Assembly: GCA_023653785.1 (NCBI GenBank)
Contig: JAMKCH010051437.1
Coordinates: forward strand, 183,639-247,638
From: Ophioderma brevispina
Lineage: Eukaryota; Echinodermata; Ophiuroidea; Amphilepidida; Ophiodermatidae
Direction of reading: 5' to 3'
Length of the DNA stretch: 64,000 nucleotides
Position 1 is the first letter of the stretch; each line of letters opens with the position of its first letter. The notes beneath the pieces are model-generated. The model was not told where the DNA came from. It did not search any database and saw nothing but the letters and a program-made list of their open reading frames with translations. The translations under genes were made by a program, and so were the position numbers. This document shows, piece after piece, positions 23,301 to 35,669 of this stretch.

Positions 23301-24990
23301 TACAGGGTGAGTCAAAAGATTTACACTTGATTTCAGAAAAATCTTAAAAATATTTAACAAGTTTAGAAATGGTTTTTATACATGAAAACCAAATGTAGCT
23401 CATTATATCCACTATCATTGGTTATATAAAAAACTAACGTTTACCTTTTGAAATTGAGATATGGTTAAATTAAAGGAAAGCCGCCAAAAAACAATATTGA
23501 CCACTGTTGTAAAATTCTTCACTTCCACAGCAGAAAAGCCATTGAGTTACTTTCATCGAATGCTTTTAAGAAGTTTGCTCTTGCATTTTGTTCTTAAGTA
23601 CCCATACCTATCCGTAACAACTGGTGTTGAGTATTTCCTAATCAATAGTCAATGATAGAAGCGTAACAGGGGCAGGGGGTAGAAGGGGCACATTGCCCCC
23701 CCCCCACCACCATGGGCCTTGACAAGGAATTAGCTTAAGCTAGCGGGAAAGTGGGAAAAATGACAAGGCGGAAGGGAGTAGAGAAAAGGGGGAGGAGGGA
23801 GAGGAAAGGAATGAGATTCAAAGGGAAAGGCAGATGGACGTTGAATGGGGGTAATGATAATGTTCAAATTATTGATTCCCCAAAGTCGCCACCCACATCA
23901 GGTTATGAGGAGTCGGCGGAAATAGTGGGTCAACCGGCTGTTGCACAGGATTGCCTATGTTTGCATTTAGTTCCGCCGAAAAGCTATGTGAATATTTTAA
24001 AACATCATTGTAATGCTTCAAAATTTGGGTTTGGTAGAATCCCTGATTTTTGTTATTGATTCAGAATAATTTAAAGGAAATATGTCAAGATTGTTGTCCA
24101 AGCTCAGTTTGATTACATTCATAAAAATCTATGTACCTACATCAAAATTCCGCAAAAAATAATACAATTTGATGTAAAATTAAAAATAGAGGCATTTTAA
24201 TTTTTGCTTTTTGACATACGAAGAAACGGGCGGGGATTTTTCGCCACGGCTTCATTGATCAAACGCGCCCAATTTTGCTCTCCTCGTGGCGTCAAAGGAA
24301 TGACCAAAACATCGTGTTGGCTCGACGGTTTTGCGGAAACGGCAAATGATGGATTAATGAAAGTAATAATAAAATTAGAAACAAAGTTACAAGAATGACA
24401 ATTTTGGTTCATTTCGTGGTTTAATTATTATAAAAGTGGCAACACTGCGTATGATGGTCACAACGACCTAAATTATGGATGGTCATCACTTGACGGACAC
24501 CATTTGCCTGCGATGTGGATCTGTCGAGGAATCGTTTCGAGTAAGCTATTGGTCGGGAAATTAAAAAGGGCAAAATTACTCAACAAATGGGCGACCACTT
24601 TCAAACTTATTTTGATTTATAGTAATCTACGTTACTTAAGCTTCCATCCATACCAAAATTTTCCAAATATTCAGAATCATGACATATTCTTTAAATAGTT
24701 AACATTTTTCTTGATGGTTTACACAAAGGTATAACGCAAGCAAAGAATGTCCTGATGTACGTGTGTAGACAATTCCACAACAGTGATTCCGTGGACAGAG
24801 TGAAAAATGGGTAACTATCTGTAAGATAGCGGAACTTTGCAATGCAAAGTTCAAAAAACAAAATTCAAAATTTCTCTAGTAGGTGAAATAATCTAGTTTT
24901 ATATGTGGTACTCCGTATTTTTGGTAGATTTTTCACTGCTGTAGAAAAATTCAAACAAAACGAGTGTAAATCTTTTTGACTCACCCTGTA
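23301..24990. mobile_element. mariner/Tc1-like non-autonomous element with nested insertion
   Basis: Inverted ends of about 27 bp, CAGGGTGAGTCAAAA and its complement, are flanked by TA on both sides (23301-23302 and 24989-24990), as in the Tc1/mariner superfamily. The internal sequence encodes no recognisable DDE/D transposase; its open frames are short and unrelated. About 620 bp in the middle (24068-24690) is a separate repeat, listed on its own. Confidence 0.85.
24068..24690 (-). mobile_element. nested MITE-like repeat inside the mariner-like element
   Basis: The ends tttaaaggaaatatgtcaag and the complement of gaatatgtcatgattctg are imperfect inverted repeats. The right half is homologous, in reverse orientation, to 53130-53380, and the block around 24240-24300 is homologous to 53993-54050. 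The copies are diverged and carry independent indels. Confidence 0.7.
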
Positions 24991-24999
24991 TGATTATTT

Positions 25000-26200
25000 T
25001 AATACTTCTGGGCACCTCAAATCTAGTTATGCTGTTTCAGTGAAATCTGCCCTTCTAGTTTAATAAAACATCTTTGTCTTCACTGCAAATAGGTTGCTGA
25101 ACTCCCTATTCGGGCTAAGATGTGATTAAATTCAGTAGAAATGACCTTCAGGAATTTGTTTTCGTTCACAAATAGGAGAAATGTTAGATCATAGGATGCA
25201 AAAACAAAACCAATCCGTTTCCAAGTAAACATTTAAAACCGAGTGTGTAATTTAACTGAACACACATTCTATTGCTATGTGGGTAGTGGTATCTTTGTTC
25301 AACCCATGAGTCTTGGGCCAGTGATTCTGCTGACCAAGTATAAAGTTAGGAGGTCAATGCATCATACAAGAGTATGAGTTCAGTAAGTTCAGGGTTAGCG
25401 TTTTTACCGCAAATATGCGCGCGCACACATATATACTATTATAGTCGGTTATGTGCATCACGTTTTTCTGGTAGCATTACAGCTTGGTTTTCAAGATGAG
25501 ATCGCAAACAACTACAGTTTGATTGCCACCTACATCATAACGATAAATGCAGGTGATTTGATTAAATTCATAAACGTGATTATGAGAGGGAAATCTGATT
25601 TGGGACACAAACCATGCATTGATATTGTGGTCATGCACGGTTGAGTATGTAATGAGCGTACGCGGAAGTTGCCTTAGAACGTTTACGCGCGACGGTGGAG
25701 TGATCATTTTCTGACGCGGGTTGTGCATCTTTTCGTTTTTAGAACCCTTGCGCGTGCATTTTCATGACATATTCAGATTTTCTTGTAAAACTGTCTATGC
25801 GTAATCAGGTTTATTGGAATTAGGTAAGTCTGCAATTGTTAGTTTCTCGTGCATGGCAAATCAATGCACTTGACGGTCATTTGACCAGGATCATAATGGC
25901 ACGCGCCCCTGCGGGGGCTTTGTGTACCATTATTCGTAGTCAAACTGAACGCGCTTGCGTGCATTTTGATTTGGCCAATGCACGCGAAGCTAAAAATATT
26001 CGCCATTAACCTCTATCAAAAAGAATCTGTAAGCACAACCTGTTAAAGGTTCATATTGAAATAGAATGAACAATTGAACGGAAAGATTATCACGGACCAA
26101 ACTCTTGGGTGGTAATTTCCAGCTTTATTCATTTTGGTTTTGTAGAGTTGGTACTGGTACATTCAGAAAATATGAAATTGTAAAATTCACAGAAAAAAAA
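25000..26200. other. non-coding stretch with a CpG-rich patch
   Basis: Between about 25420 and 25990 CpG is clearly more frequent than in the surrounding CpG-poor DNA, with strings such as gcgcgcgc, tacgcgcgac and a gcccctgcgggggc hairpin. I found no exon or repeat match that explains it. Confidence 0.5.
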
Positions 26201-26209
26201 CTTAATAAA

Positions 26210-26745
26210 ATTAAAAAAAAAAAAGAGATGATATATTTACACCTAAAAATAACATGGCCCAAAAGCAGATAGGGAAATTTATAAGAGGAAAGACATCCAG
26301 GTAATTGTAGGCTTTACTTTTGTAAATTTGCTGGTAACTTTGCATCCAAACAAAGTGGATTACATGAATATCATAGACTCGTAACTCAGTGACATTAAAA
26401 CCACAAAGGTCACAGACAGTTAACAAGGTGCATGCTGTGAGAATCAACTCTGGCATATGTTTTCTTGTGGTATGAGGCCACTTCCGTGTCGTCTGCTGAA
26501 GTAATGTCGTCGTTGGCGACATTATAAAATTGTTCTTCGAAACACACCAAATAGGAAGGGCAAGCGTTTCATAATTCCCATGTCAAATTGAACTGGAGAG
26601 AGGGGTTATTTAGGGTTTTAATCAATATCGTATACAAATTAAATTCCCGAATTAAATCCAGCAAGTGGTCCACTGAGATTAGAACCGTGGACCCTTTGCT
26701 CTAGAGGCAAGCTTGCTAACCACTAGGACCACGCCACTTTCTCAT
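26210..26745 (-). repeat. tRNA-derived SINE-like repeat (minus strand)
   Basis: On the minus strand a tRNA-like head contains an A-box-like TAGTGGTTAGC (26715-26725) and a B-box-like GGTTCTAATCTC (26675-26686). The following body (26470 down to 26210) is homologous to + strand 40600-40890, for example in gtctgtga-attcatgtaat and ccctatctg-ttt. An A-rich tail follows at 26194-26224. An open frame here (26211-26522) is probably incidental, since the related copy does not preserve it. Boundaries are approximate. Confidence 0.6.
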
Positions 26746-26749
26746 CTTT

Positions 26750-28410
26750 GTACTTTATCCTGAGATGAATATACTAACAGAGATCGAAGCAAGTAATCAA
26801 TGGATTGTTGCAGCGTGCAGCGTCGGTACGGTATTGTAATGCTTAATCAACGATGTCCCCTCGAATGATCGAGAAGCACTATCGTTAGTCAATACATTTC
26901 AATGTATAACCCCAAGATTTGAGTTTGGCGGGCTTTTTTTAATCATTGAAGGTTCACAGTGCGTGTGGTTGTCAAAAGCCTTTGACACAGTTAGTACTCA
27001 ATGACCTTTTGCATATAGCCATGGAAACGTAAAATGACACACACACCTTCTGTACACTCATTTGTCGGACTATAGGTAGAATTTGCTCAAATTCAATGTA
27101 TTAATGACTCCTTGGATATCTTCAAAATATACTGACGCGGTTCAACAAACAGCGGTCCATTTCTTCTCTTTCCAATATCACAAAATGGAAACCAATGACC
27201 AGTTATTTCTCAAACTGTTATTTTAACAATAGGATCTAATTGGACCTTTATTTTATTTTGATATGTTTATGCAAATGTAGTTATTGATGACCTGGCAAAA
27301 CACGCATAAAGTGAATGTGAGCCGCGTCCTAAGAATAAAAATTCACGTTAGGTAATGAATTGAAACACAAATTGGGTAAAATTGGCTTGATTTGCAGGAT
27401 ACCTCGCTCAAGAAAAGTTAGGGTGCTCACAGCGCCATCGCGCGGCCAAGGCATTGCAAGCTGAAACAGACCTGGTTCGGTACGCTCGAGATGATTAAAA
27501 CAATGGACTTACAGCTTTCTTCCGCCCTGTAGGTATATTCGTCTCAGCTTTATCAACATTTTTTAGATATATATTTTTAAAAATTATTTCTTAAAGTTAG
27601 GAATAAGAGGAAAATAATCGAAAATTTACAGTATTTTGCTTTATTTCAATATTACTGCCAATATATGCTCTAAGCCGTTTTACGGACTTTATTGTAAATG
27701 CACGGTAATGATTACAGTGATAGAGATATCATTGATGGATAGACAGAAGAACTAAATAGAAATTCCTTTAAAAAGGAAAGGGCCGAGTCAAGGGAAATAT
27801 CCATGTAAAAGGTATAGGAAGGGAATTTTTGACGTATGTGACTTTTTGCACATCTTAGCCGAGGCATACATGACGTAATCTTTAACACAGAAGTTGATGG
27901 GGCTTCATACCCCTCTTACATTTAGATTTTTAAAGGAAAAATTGCTGAACAATCAACATACTATAGAACATAGTACACCTTATTCGGGAAAACACTCAAA
28001 ACGCTATACTACCCACCACAAGATTGACCATGCGACTCACAAGCAGAATGGAAGAAGCAATCCAGTATTTGTATGCCGACGGACGTAAAGTATTTTTAAG
28101 ATTCGGCACACGTACAACCTTGATCAATAAACATTTGTTTAAATATTATAAAGCCTTCCCAAAAATGTAAAGCTCCCACGTTCAGCAACATTGTCACCCA
28201 ATGACTTCATTTTTATTTTCTTAAAATTGTTACTTGTCACCCAAAGACGTAAATTTTTCAAAATGTTTTCAAAAATGTTCATCCACGCCATTACACTATT
28301 TCAACTAATATACAAACGTAGAACATTCGTTACTTCATGACATCTTACCTGTCATTCTACCGTATTGAATCGTAAATATCACATTTTATAAGAAGTGTGA
28401 AATTGCAATC
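26750..28410. other. non-coding stretch with no recognised gene
   Basis: I see no supported exon, RNA gene or repeat boundary here. A CpG-bearing patch lies at about 27420-27500. Confidence 0.5.
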
Positions 28411-28412
28411 TA

Positions 28413-28600
28413 TCTATACTACTAAAAAAATGAGATCAAAGGTCATACGCATCTAGGTAAAGGTCACTTACAAAATCACGTTTTTAGCTCTCACAGCCAA
28501 ATGGATTGAAATATTGGTGCGAAACTTTACAGATGGGGTTTTGGGATGAAGGCCGATCTATCAAGATGAAAACTTTATATCCTTATATCGGGCCATCCCC
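28413..28600 (+). repeat. Helitron-like 5' fragment, dispersed family copy A
   Basis: It starts with TCTATACTACTAAA, resembling common Helitron 5' ends, followed by aaaggtca half-sites and a body with aaatggattgaaatattgg and gatgaaaactttatat. The body recurs at 43360-43490 (+), about 45690-45760 (+, weak) and 36180-36310 (-). No matching 3' hairpin end was located, so the Helitron assignment is tentative. Confidence 0.6.
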
Positions 28601-29177
28601 CTTTAAGCATCCGTTAATTCAATGCACTCATAACGATTTAAAGACGATGTTAACCAGCAAATCACTGTAAAAAATTTCAATAAAATTAATTCCTTGACAA
28701 CATATACTAATTTCATAATTTTTCGTCAATATTTCGTTTTTACGTGTTAAGCCAATGGCAATGTCTAAATTTGGGATTTCTTGGCCGCACTCCCCTGTTG
28801 CCTGTTACGCCCTCTATATTCATGTTTTTATTTTAGCGTTACCCCGTCGTGTTTTTATTCCACACCGCCCACGACCGTATGCATGTGTGGAAGTGTGAAC
28901 GCTTTGTATTTCTACTCTTTTGAACATTAATATCTTTTTGTAAATGTGCGTTCATGTTTTCGCTGGGCGTATCTTATTGAGTACATATCCATATGACGTA
29001 AGATTGCACAACATTTCATAAACTATCATGCATGTAGATTTTAGAGGATATAAACAGCACGAATATTTTCTGCAACACTGCTATTTGAAAAGTAGGTCAA
29101 AACCCAAGCGAATAGAGCGGGTAGCCCGTAAGCTACCCTCGCCCAAAAAGAAAAAACTTAAGCAATATAGATATAAA

Positions 29178-29246
29178 CTAGAATTTGGCGGTTCTCGGCT
29201 TTCGCGCTCACTATATTAAAAGAATATAAGCTGTGGGCCGCTCCAT
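29178..29246 (-). repeat. dispersed repeat end, reverse copy of 22928-22998
   Basis: The reverse complement matches 22928-22998, including the tggagcgg block, agcttatattctt and the gcgcgaaag block. Here it is followed by a CA/CACG-rich microsatellite rather than the DR1 array. Confidence 0.7.
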
Positions 29247-29266
29247 AAAAAACATAACATTTTAGC

Positions 29267-29304
29267 GACACATACACACGCACATACACACGCACGCACG
29301 CACA
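29267..29304. repeat. (CA/CG)n microsatellite
   Basis: Alternating acacacgcac-type purine/pyrimidine sequence of about 38 bases. A second CA-rich tract lies at 29538-29570. Confidence 0.9.
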
Positions 29305-29679
29305 ACGGATTGCAAAGGGGTCCTGCCAGCTATGCTGGCGGCCCACAAAAACACTTAGTCTTCAAATCCACTGTATATAATATTAGCAAGATTACTGAAC
29401 AAGAAATCTTTTTTCCTCACGTTTGCACATATATGCATGTCTTCCTTTACTCAGCCAACTGTTTTGAAGAAATACATAAATACCCAGGGGCATAAATAAA
29501 GGAAAGATAGTTAAAAACAAAGGGCTAATCAAAGTTTCACATACATACACACACACACATACATGCACACGAGAATTGTCAAGGCCTTTATCAAATTTAA
29601 ATGATTTTAAATGAAAAAGAATTGTTTTATTAACCAAACTAACTGGGAAGTGGGAACTTTGTCGGCATACATGATCAAC

Positions 29680-29937
29680 TTAAAGGTGCACTAATGTAAA
29701 GCTTTCTATCAAAAATATCCCCATGTGAAAGGATTAAGCTGAAAATTCTTTGGTACAAAAATTGTGAAATTTCTCTTTGTTTTATATTGAAATTAAGCAA
29801 TTCAAATTCGCTTTTTTGTTTTCACTTTCAAGGCATTTCTGTAGCAAAATACAAGGTAAGAAATCTGTTGGTCAGTATAAAATCAGTACATTTGACACAA
29901 TAAATGGATGCTCCAAAATCTCCTGTTACACCTTTAA
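29680..29937 (-). mobile_element. TTAA-flanked MITE, family 1 copy B
   Basis: A 250-bp element (29684-29933) between TTAA tetranucleotides begins aggtgcac and ends gttacacct. Its interior matches the reverse complement of 57060-57399, including the taagctgaaaattct and gtaagaaatct blocks, with deletions. Confidence 0.85.
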
Positions 29938-29939
29938 AG

Positions 29940-30380
29940 AAAAGCTGCTTGCACAGTGCACAAAATACTTGGGAGAACAATTACAATAGCATATTACAGA
30001 GGTTTTAAGTGCTATACTCTCAAGTTCTATACAAATATGTAATGCGTATTGAATTGCATGCAACTTGGAAAATTCATCAATTTTGACTACAATGTCAAAT
30101 TGTATCCTTATTAAGGCATTTTCAAATCTATCACTTGTAGAGTATGTTAGATCACTTCATGCTCCACAGATATGCAAATATCTGATTTTTGAATGATGAT
30201 TTTAACAAAATGATTTAATCAATCACCTTTGCCTTTAAGCTGAGATGAAAAATATTACTAAGCAGTGAACAAAATCTTGTATTTTTGCTCACTATTTAAA
30301 ATTTATTGTATTTTTATTGGAGATATTTATTGCATAGGACTTCGCTACTTTACTATTCTTGCTTGCACTACTGCATACTG
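29940..30380. other. non-coding stretch with no recognised gene
   Basis: AT-rich DNA with no supported feature. Confidence 0.5.
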
Positions 30381-30918
30381 TACAGGGCGTATTTAGAGGG
30401 GCGCGCCCCCTCTATTTTTTGCAAATTACAGGGCGCCAGGTGCCGCATTGAGCGCCGGGTGCCGCATTGAGCGCCGGGTGCCGCATTGAGCGCCGGGTGC
30501 CGCATTGAGCGCCGAGTGCCGCATTCACTATGAGGTAAGACATCTAATCTACCAAGGGCCAGTTCAGTACCCTTGGATGGGTACATGGTAACAACAGCGG
30601 ACCATGACCTGTGCTCTGGGTATCATAATAATACAGGGGGTGCATTGCTCAATGTAACATGAATTGAAAGTCTATTGAACATGCGCTGCGCCATGGGAAT
30701 TGAGATTTATTATCTCATAGTGATTGAGCGCCGGGTTGACTGTAGATATATAAAAAATGACTTTTTCACGCACATGCGCCCTTGCTATCTCCAAGAATGA
30801 CGGTACAAGGGCGTCGGGCGCTTTGTAGATTACCTTTTTGGGGCACCCACGGATCAACCGGCCAGCGCATCGAGCCTGAAATTGGCGCCCCCTCTATTGT
30901 AAAATCCTGGATCCGCCC
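30380..30918. mobile_element. probable hAT-like non-autonomous element holding a minisatellite
   Basis: The right end, read on the minus strand, is GGGGCGGATCCAGGATTTTA, a form typical of hAT termini, followed by a GAGGGGGCGCC block. The left end has cagggcg and a related gaggggcgcgcc block. The inverted match between the ends is only partial and no clean 8-bp target duplication was found, so the boundaries are provisional. Confidence 0.5.
30430..30527 (+). repeat. 19-bp GC-rich minisatellite, about 5 copies
   Basis: Five nearly identical head-to-tail units of gccgcattgagcgccgggt; the last carries a G-to-A change. The sequence is strikingly GC- and CpG-rich against the AT-rich background. 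A single related attgagcgccgggt recurs at 30722. Confidence 0.95.
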
Positions 30919-30929
30919 CTTCTGTAGCC

Positions 30930-32300
30930 AACCTTATTCCCACCTAAGTGACATGCCTTATGAGTGGGTTTTACTCAAGCCAGCTGTAGATGACATAAAA
31001 TCTTTATTCATGGCTGTATTGATTATAACCAACACTGCTAACATAGACTCTACTCATCCCTCTTTCTGATGTTACCCGATCCATGCTTGGATCGACTATA
31101 ATGTACTTTACTATTTGAGTTTTTTATATCCCTTGCATCATCGGATATGAACTTGTCCAAGGGTTTATGGCATGTTGTGAGATACTTATTGATCACACCA
31201 GCTTATAGAGCTGTTAACACACCAATATTTGTAGATATATTAGCACCTGTAGTTCACATGGGGTTATGACAATTTTAAATGGGTAAAAAAAAAGCTATCT
31301 TTGTACCAGTTGAGCAGATTGTGTCATATTGAAACATCTCACTTCCTGCCAAAATCCTCTCTCTTATGAGGCTTTGGAAGGGGAAGAATTGTAACAGGGC
31401 TAGTATTTGAAAAAAGGGTGACACACAAATTTTGAGAGTACTAGACTACCTAGCTTGATATAGATGGTCCATCCTACTACCAGAGGTGTCAACCGTTTCT
31501 GTAGTGGGGGTAAACGATGATGTTGACTTGGTCTGTCCCTTCCTCTAACCACCAAAACATTGATGGATGCAGATGGCAAAATTCAGCAAGGTCGTAAAAT
31601 GTTGTTGCATATTCTGATAATGCATGATTCTAAAGTCAACATAATACACAGGTCAACCCTCAATTTACACCCCTAAAATTGTCAGGATGAGAATTGTCAG
31701 GTTAAACAACAGATTTGTTCCCAAATTACACTTATTTGTTTATTTCGGCCTAATAAGGATTTTGGTTTCATGCTGTTTTTTTTGCCAGATTTTTTCCTGC
31801 TCTCAGGGTTATGTTTTTTCTTTTAAATTTTTTTTGCCAGATTTTGCATATGTTTAAGTGTTTCACCTTTTCAGTTTGTTTGTTTTGTGTAAAGTTTAAT
31901 CCTGTTCTTTTGCCTCATGTCCTCCACCATATCACTATCTGATTAGCATGAAGCACAGCATTTGTTGCATCACATTGTGACTTTTCCTGTGATTTGATTA
32001 TGTAGGAGTTATAATGATTCCAACAGTCACTGACCTAAGCTAGGTTACGTTTGTAGTCATCAAAACAGTAACTGCTTTCCGGCATGGTTGCCTCTATGTA
32101 TCACTAATCAATGGAGGCGTTCCAGCAGCTCGATGGCTAAATTACCCTTTTGTGTGATCATCACTTCAGACAGTTCCCCACCACTCCTCAGCCTCACGGC
32201 TAGGGGCACCCAGGCTATCTGTCGAATGCATAGCATGATTTTAGGGCTCTAAAATAACAAGCATAACAGGTCCGATCCTGAACAATAGCTTGAAGAAGAA
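30930..32300. other. non-coding stretch with no recognised gene
   Basis: Nothing beyond short open frames and T-rich tracts (31775-31830). Confidence 0.5.
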
Positions 32301-32544
32301 TTAAAGGTATATTTTGTGATTTTAACATCTTTGTTTTTGGGGGTTTATGGTTCAATAGATTTCAAAAAAACTTTTCAACCATCAAATTCTCATGATTCAG
32401 TTTTGTGTTAAGAGGCATGTTTTGCCCATACTCCTTGTGTGGTAAGTTCGTGACTGTTTTTGGGGCGGAATTTACAAAATTGAAAATTCCCTTGCACATA
32501 CTGAAATCTGCAAGATTTGGCATCACAAAAAACCACGGTTCCCA

Positions 32545-32930
32545 AATACCGGCTGTGTTCCTAATAACGCCCCGGGGGAGGTGCATGATTTTTTTCAAGG
32601 GAGGGCGTTTGTTTTTACGTCAAAAATGAAAGTCAAAAATCCCGCAAAATCACCTTACACAAGCTTATTTTCCGCTGATTGACCATTATACAGACGAACA
32701 AGTAGGGGGACTCCTGTTTTCGCACCTCCTGCGAGGTCAAAGTTCTATACTATTAAAACATTACAACTGTGCACAACAGCGAGTAGGATACGGATTACGA
32801 CATCCCGGCCATTAAATCATTGATTTAGGTAAGTCTTAACTCATTTTCTTGAAATTGTTTTTGTCCAAAAATCATAGGGTGCGTTTATTAGAGCAGGGGG
32901 CCGTTTATTAGGAACAACACGTAGGTCTAT
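32545..32930. mobile_element. MITE with GTTCCTAATAA ends, copy A
   Basis: The left end (tgttcctaataacgccccgg) and right end (gggccgtttattaggaacaa) are inverted repeats. A related copy lies at 35285-35645, sharing internal blocks such as tcccggccattaaat and gcgtttattagagcaggggg. A single end of the same family is at 59405-59455. No target duplication was assigned. Confidence 0.8.
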
Positions 32931-32989
32931 CCCAATGAATGGGTATATATATTAAGAACATGGTCCAAGTTGGCAAAATGAGTGAGGAG

Positions 32990-33067
32990 TGTATTAGTAT
33001 TTAACGATTCATCAACACTACCGTGTCATTTTAGTGTCACGATCATAATACTTTATTTCAATTCACG
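32990..33067 (-). repeat. truncated SINE tail (same family as 63281-63557)
   Basis: About 78 bases from attagtatttaac to caattcac match the 3' part of the SINEs at 35688-35979 and 63281-63557. The head is missing; the adjacent MITE begins exactly where similarity stops. Confidence 0.75.
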
Positions 33068-33620
33068 TTAAACAGCACATTTTTGGAAGCCGCCCCCAAT
33101 ATTCAGAATTTCAGATTTTTGCACAGTTGTGTTGGTAATTGGTAAACTATACCTGCAATGTAATGCTAAAAAATGTTTATTTGATCCATAAAAAGCAGCA
33201 AATTTTTTGTAATTAGAAAAGGGATCCTTGATTGTAAGTTAATGGCCAGAGCTGGAACACCAAATTTTGTCCCGTCCATGATGAAAATATCAAATATAGT
33301 GCCACCTATCAACGAAATAACTCTTAACTTTACTTGCCTGAGTAACAGAACAATTAATGATGACCATAGACCGTACATGGTGGCATTTCCTTCCCGGCTA
33401 TTTCATATGAAGGACGTTTCCTCAGCCGTTGAATTATTATCGGAGAGTTTCCGATCATAATATTATTCTTTACAAAATTCCTTCTTTTGTGACGAGAATG
33501 CTGAGCTCCACATTCACAGGTATGGGTTTTACTACCAATTACCAATGCAACTGCAAAAACTCAAAATATCCTGAAAATTTGGGGCGGCCCCTCTTTAAAA
33601 ACTCTGTTATTGCTTTCCCC
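33068..33620. mobile_element. MITE family 4 copy B (diverged)
   Basis: Homologous over its whole length to 55784-56328, including the tttgcacagtt and gtccatgatgaaa blocks and a central palindrome at about 33430-33465. TTAA is present at the left (33068-33071). The right end is eroded, so the boundary near 33616 is approximate. Confidence 0.8.
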
Positions 33621-35280
33621 TCCCCATTGTTTCAATACATATGCATCCCACCTATGAATCTGATCACTGCTCTAAAAAGTTTACGAGGTGACTTTACACA
33701 AGTCCTGTTCCACATGGCTACTTTTAAGTGACTTCTACAGACAATAGGAATAAATCTGAACCCCCCCTATGCTGTTTGAAATTCCATTTATTATGACAAC
33801 ACCAAAATAAAACACAAAATATTGACTACTGAATTGGGATTATTTATTCCCAAACTACATCCCTGATTAACTTACGAAATTCTGCGGGCAAAATTATTTT
33901 TCTTTCCTTTTCCTTTGTAAGGCCTATATGGCAAAATTCCCACAAATGATTTATCCTGATTTTTGCAGAGGTAATAAATCTTGCATATCCCACTATCAGT
34001 CGTCAAAATTGTGTTGCCTCTGCTAAATTGTCTAAAAAGAAACAAAACAATCTATTTAATGTTGTGGATAGATGCTCCTTTCCAAAGTGCCAATACAATT
34101 TGATGATCTTGTTTCCGAGATAGTGGACTCACTTTCGGGCGATTTTATAAAGTAGAACAGAATAAAGGGTAGGTATTTATGCTATGCGAGTGGATTTGTC
34201 CAATTCTCACCCAGCCGGTTCAGGGAAAGAGGCAGAATATATTTAATGCATCTCCGCGACCATATTACCACTTTCTTGCAGTCATCTTAAGAGCACTCCG
34301 TAAGCAATTGACTTTAGCGCAGCAAATCTCCAACATGCCCATGTTTTCTCAGGTTTTCGTTATTACTTTCCTCTGCACAAAGTCAATTTCTTCCCCCACA
34401 TAATATAAATGATTAATAATACTTGCAGGTTTGATTCCATTGATATTGAACTGCTATCAAACATCATTGTCAGTGACTCCCTGCAATATTTCCTAGCAGA
34501 TGTAGCATTGTGTTATTACCCTCTAGCCATCCAATGTGTTACAACTTATTCAATCATTGTTAACTAGCAGACACAATTTAGCACAAAACTGATGCACACT
34601 GATGTGCAGTAATACCAAGTGAGCTAAAGGTGGGCACGTTTTTGTCTTGAAATTTTTGAGAATCCTAAGGGTTAGGGGCAGTGGTGTAAGCAGACCACAT
34701 TTTCCTGGGGTAAAATTGGAAACTTGTGCCTCACTGTGCCACCAAAATCTGTGCATGCCCCTGTGACCATTGAAAAAAGTAAAAGGGGGAAAAGAAACAA
34801 AAATACAACATAAGCAGTTCAATCCCAAAAGGCTATTTTGAGAAAAAAAGGCCACAATCATCACATCATTGTCATATGTTTATCATGGAACATACGTAGC
34901 ACTATGAAATTTTCAGGTGGAAATACAACAGATTACAGGCTGTCCCCAAACGTTGCTCTATCACTTGCCTATTTTTTTAAAGGTGGACAATCCACTGCAC
35001 TGATGCTTACAGGATATCCTAGTCAATATTCAATTTTCAAAAAAAAAGGAGCCTGAAGAAATGCTATTTATTGTTATTAAAAATGTTTTTTTTTTAAAAA
35101 GCAATTTCTTTCAGTTTTTGTAAGAAAAAAAATGTTTATTTAATCTACTGTGGGGAGCAATTTTATGGGGCAGCCTGTATATCCATGCCACCAACAATAC
35201 TTCTTATAAATGTACTAGGACCCTTGATGATGAGAAGGTGGTGACTCAAAAAAGTGCTCCAATAGAATAAAACAATTTAG
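33620..35280. other. non-coding stretch with no recognised gene
   Basis: No supported exon. Short poly-A/T tracts occur at 35038-35145. A weak inverted pair (ggggca and tgcccc) bounds about 34675-34760. Confidence 0.5.
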
Positions 35281-35284
35281 ACAT

Positions 35285-35645
35285 CCGTATGGTTCCTAAG
35301 AAAAGCCCCGGGGCGGTTCATTTTTAAAAGTGGGGGCGGTATTTACAGTCAAAAATGGAAAGGTCAAAAATCCCCGCAAAAATCACCTTACCCAGTTTAT
35401 TAAAGGTGTTCAGTGCACGCACCTGGGGATTTCAACCAGGGCTATATAATCAACATGTGGGTCCAAGTTTTGTTGTGCCGTGAAGCAGAAAGGATGGATG
35501 ACAACAGCGATTCTGATATGAAATTATGACAGTCCCGGCCATTAAATATGTGATTTAGGTCAGCTTAACTTATTTCTTGAATTATCCAAAAAATGTCGGG
35601 GGCGTTTATTAGAGCAGGGGTGTTTAGGAACAAAACACGGTATAT
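35285..35645. mobile_element. MITE with GTTCCTAAGAA ends, copy B
   Basis: Begins ccgtatggttcctaagaaaa and ends tgtttaggaacaaaacacgg, imperfect inverted repeats. The interior matches 32545-32930 with several indels. Confidence 0.78.
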
Positions 35646-35669
35646 TTTTTTAAAGATCCTTGGAACAAT

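Noticed and set aside
26211..26522. 103-residue minus-strand frame with Cys-x2-Cys motif, considered as a zinc-finger exon
   Set aside because: The homologous DNA at 40600-40890 does not preserve the frame, and the block follows a tRNA-like head, so a SINE body is more likely.
32747..32762. Possible Helitron 5' end (tctatactattaaaac)
   Set aside because: It lies in the middle of the GTTCCTAATAA MITE and no hairpin end was found downstream; likely coincidence.
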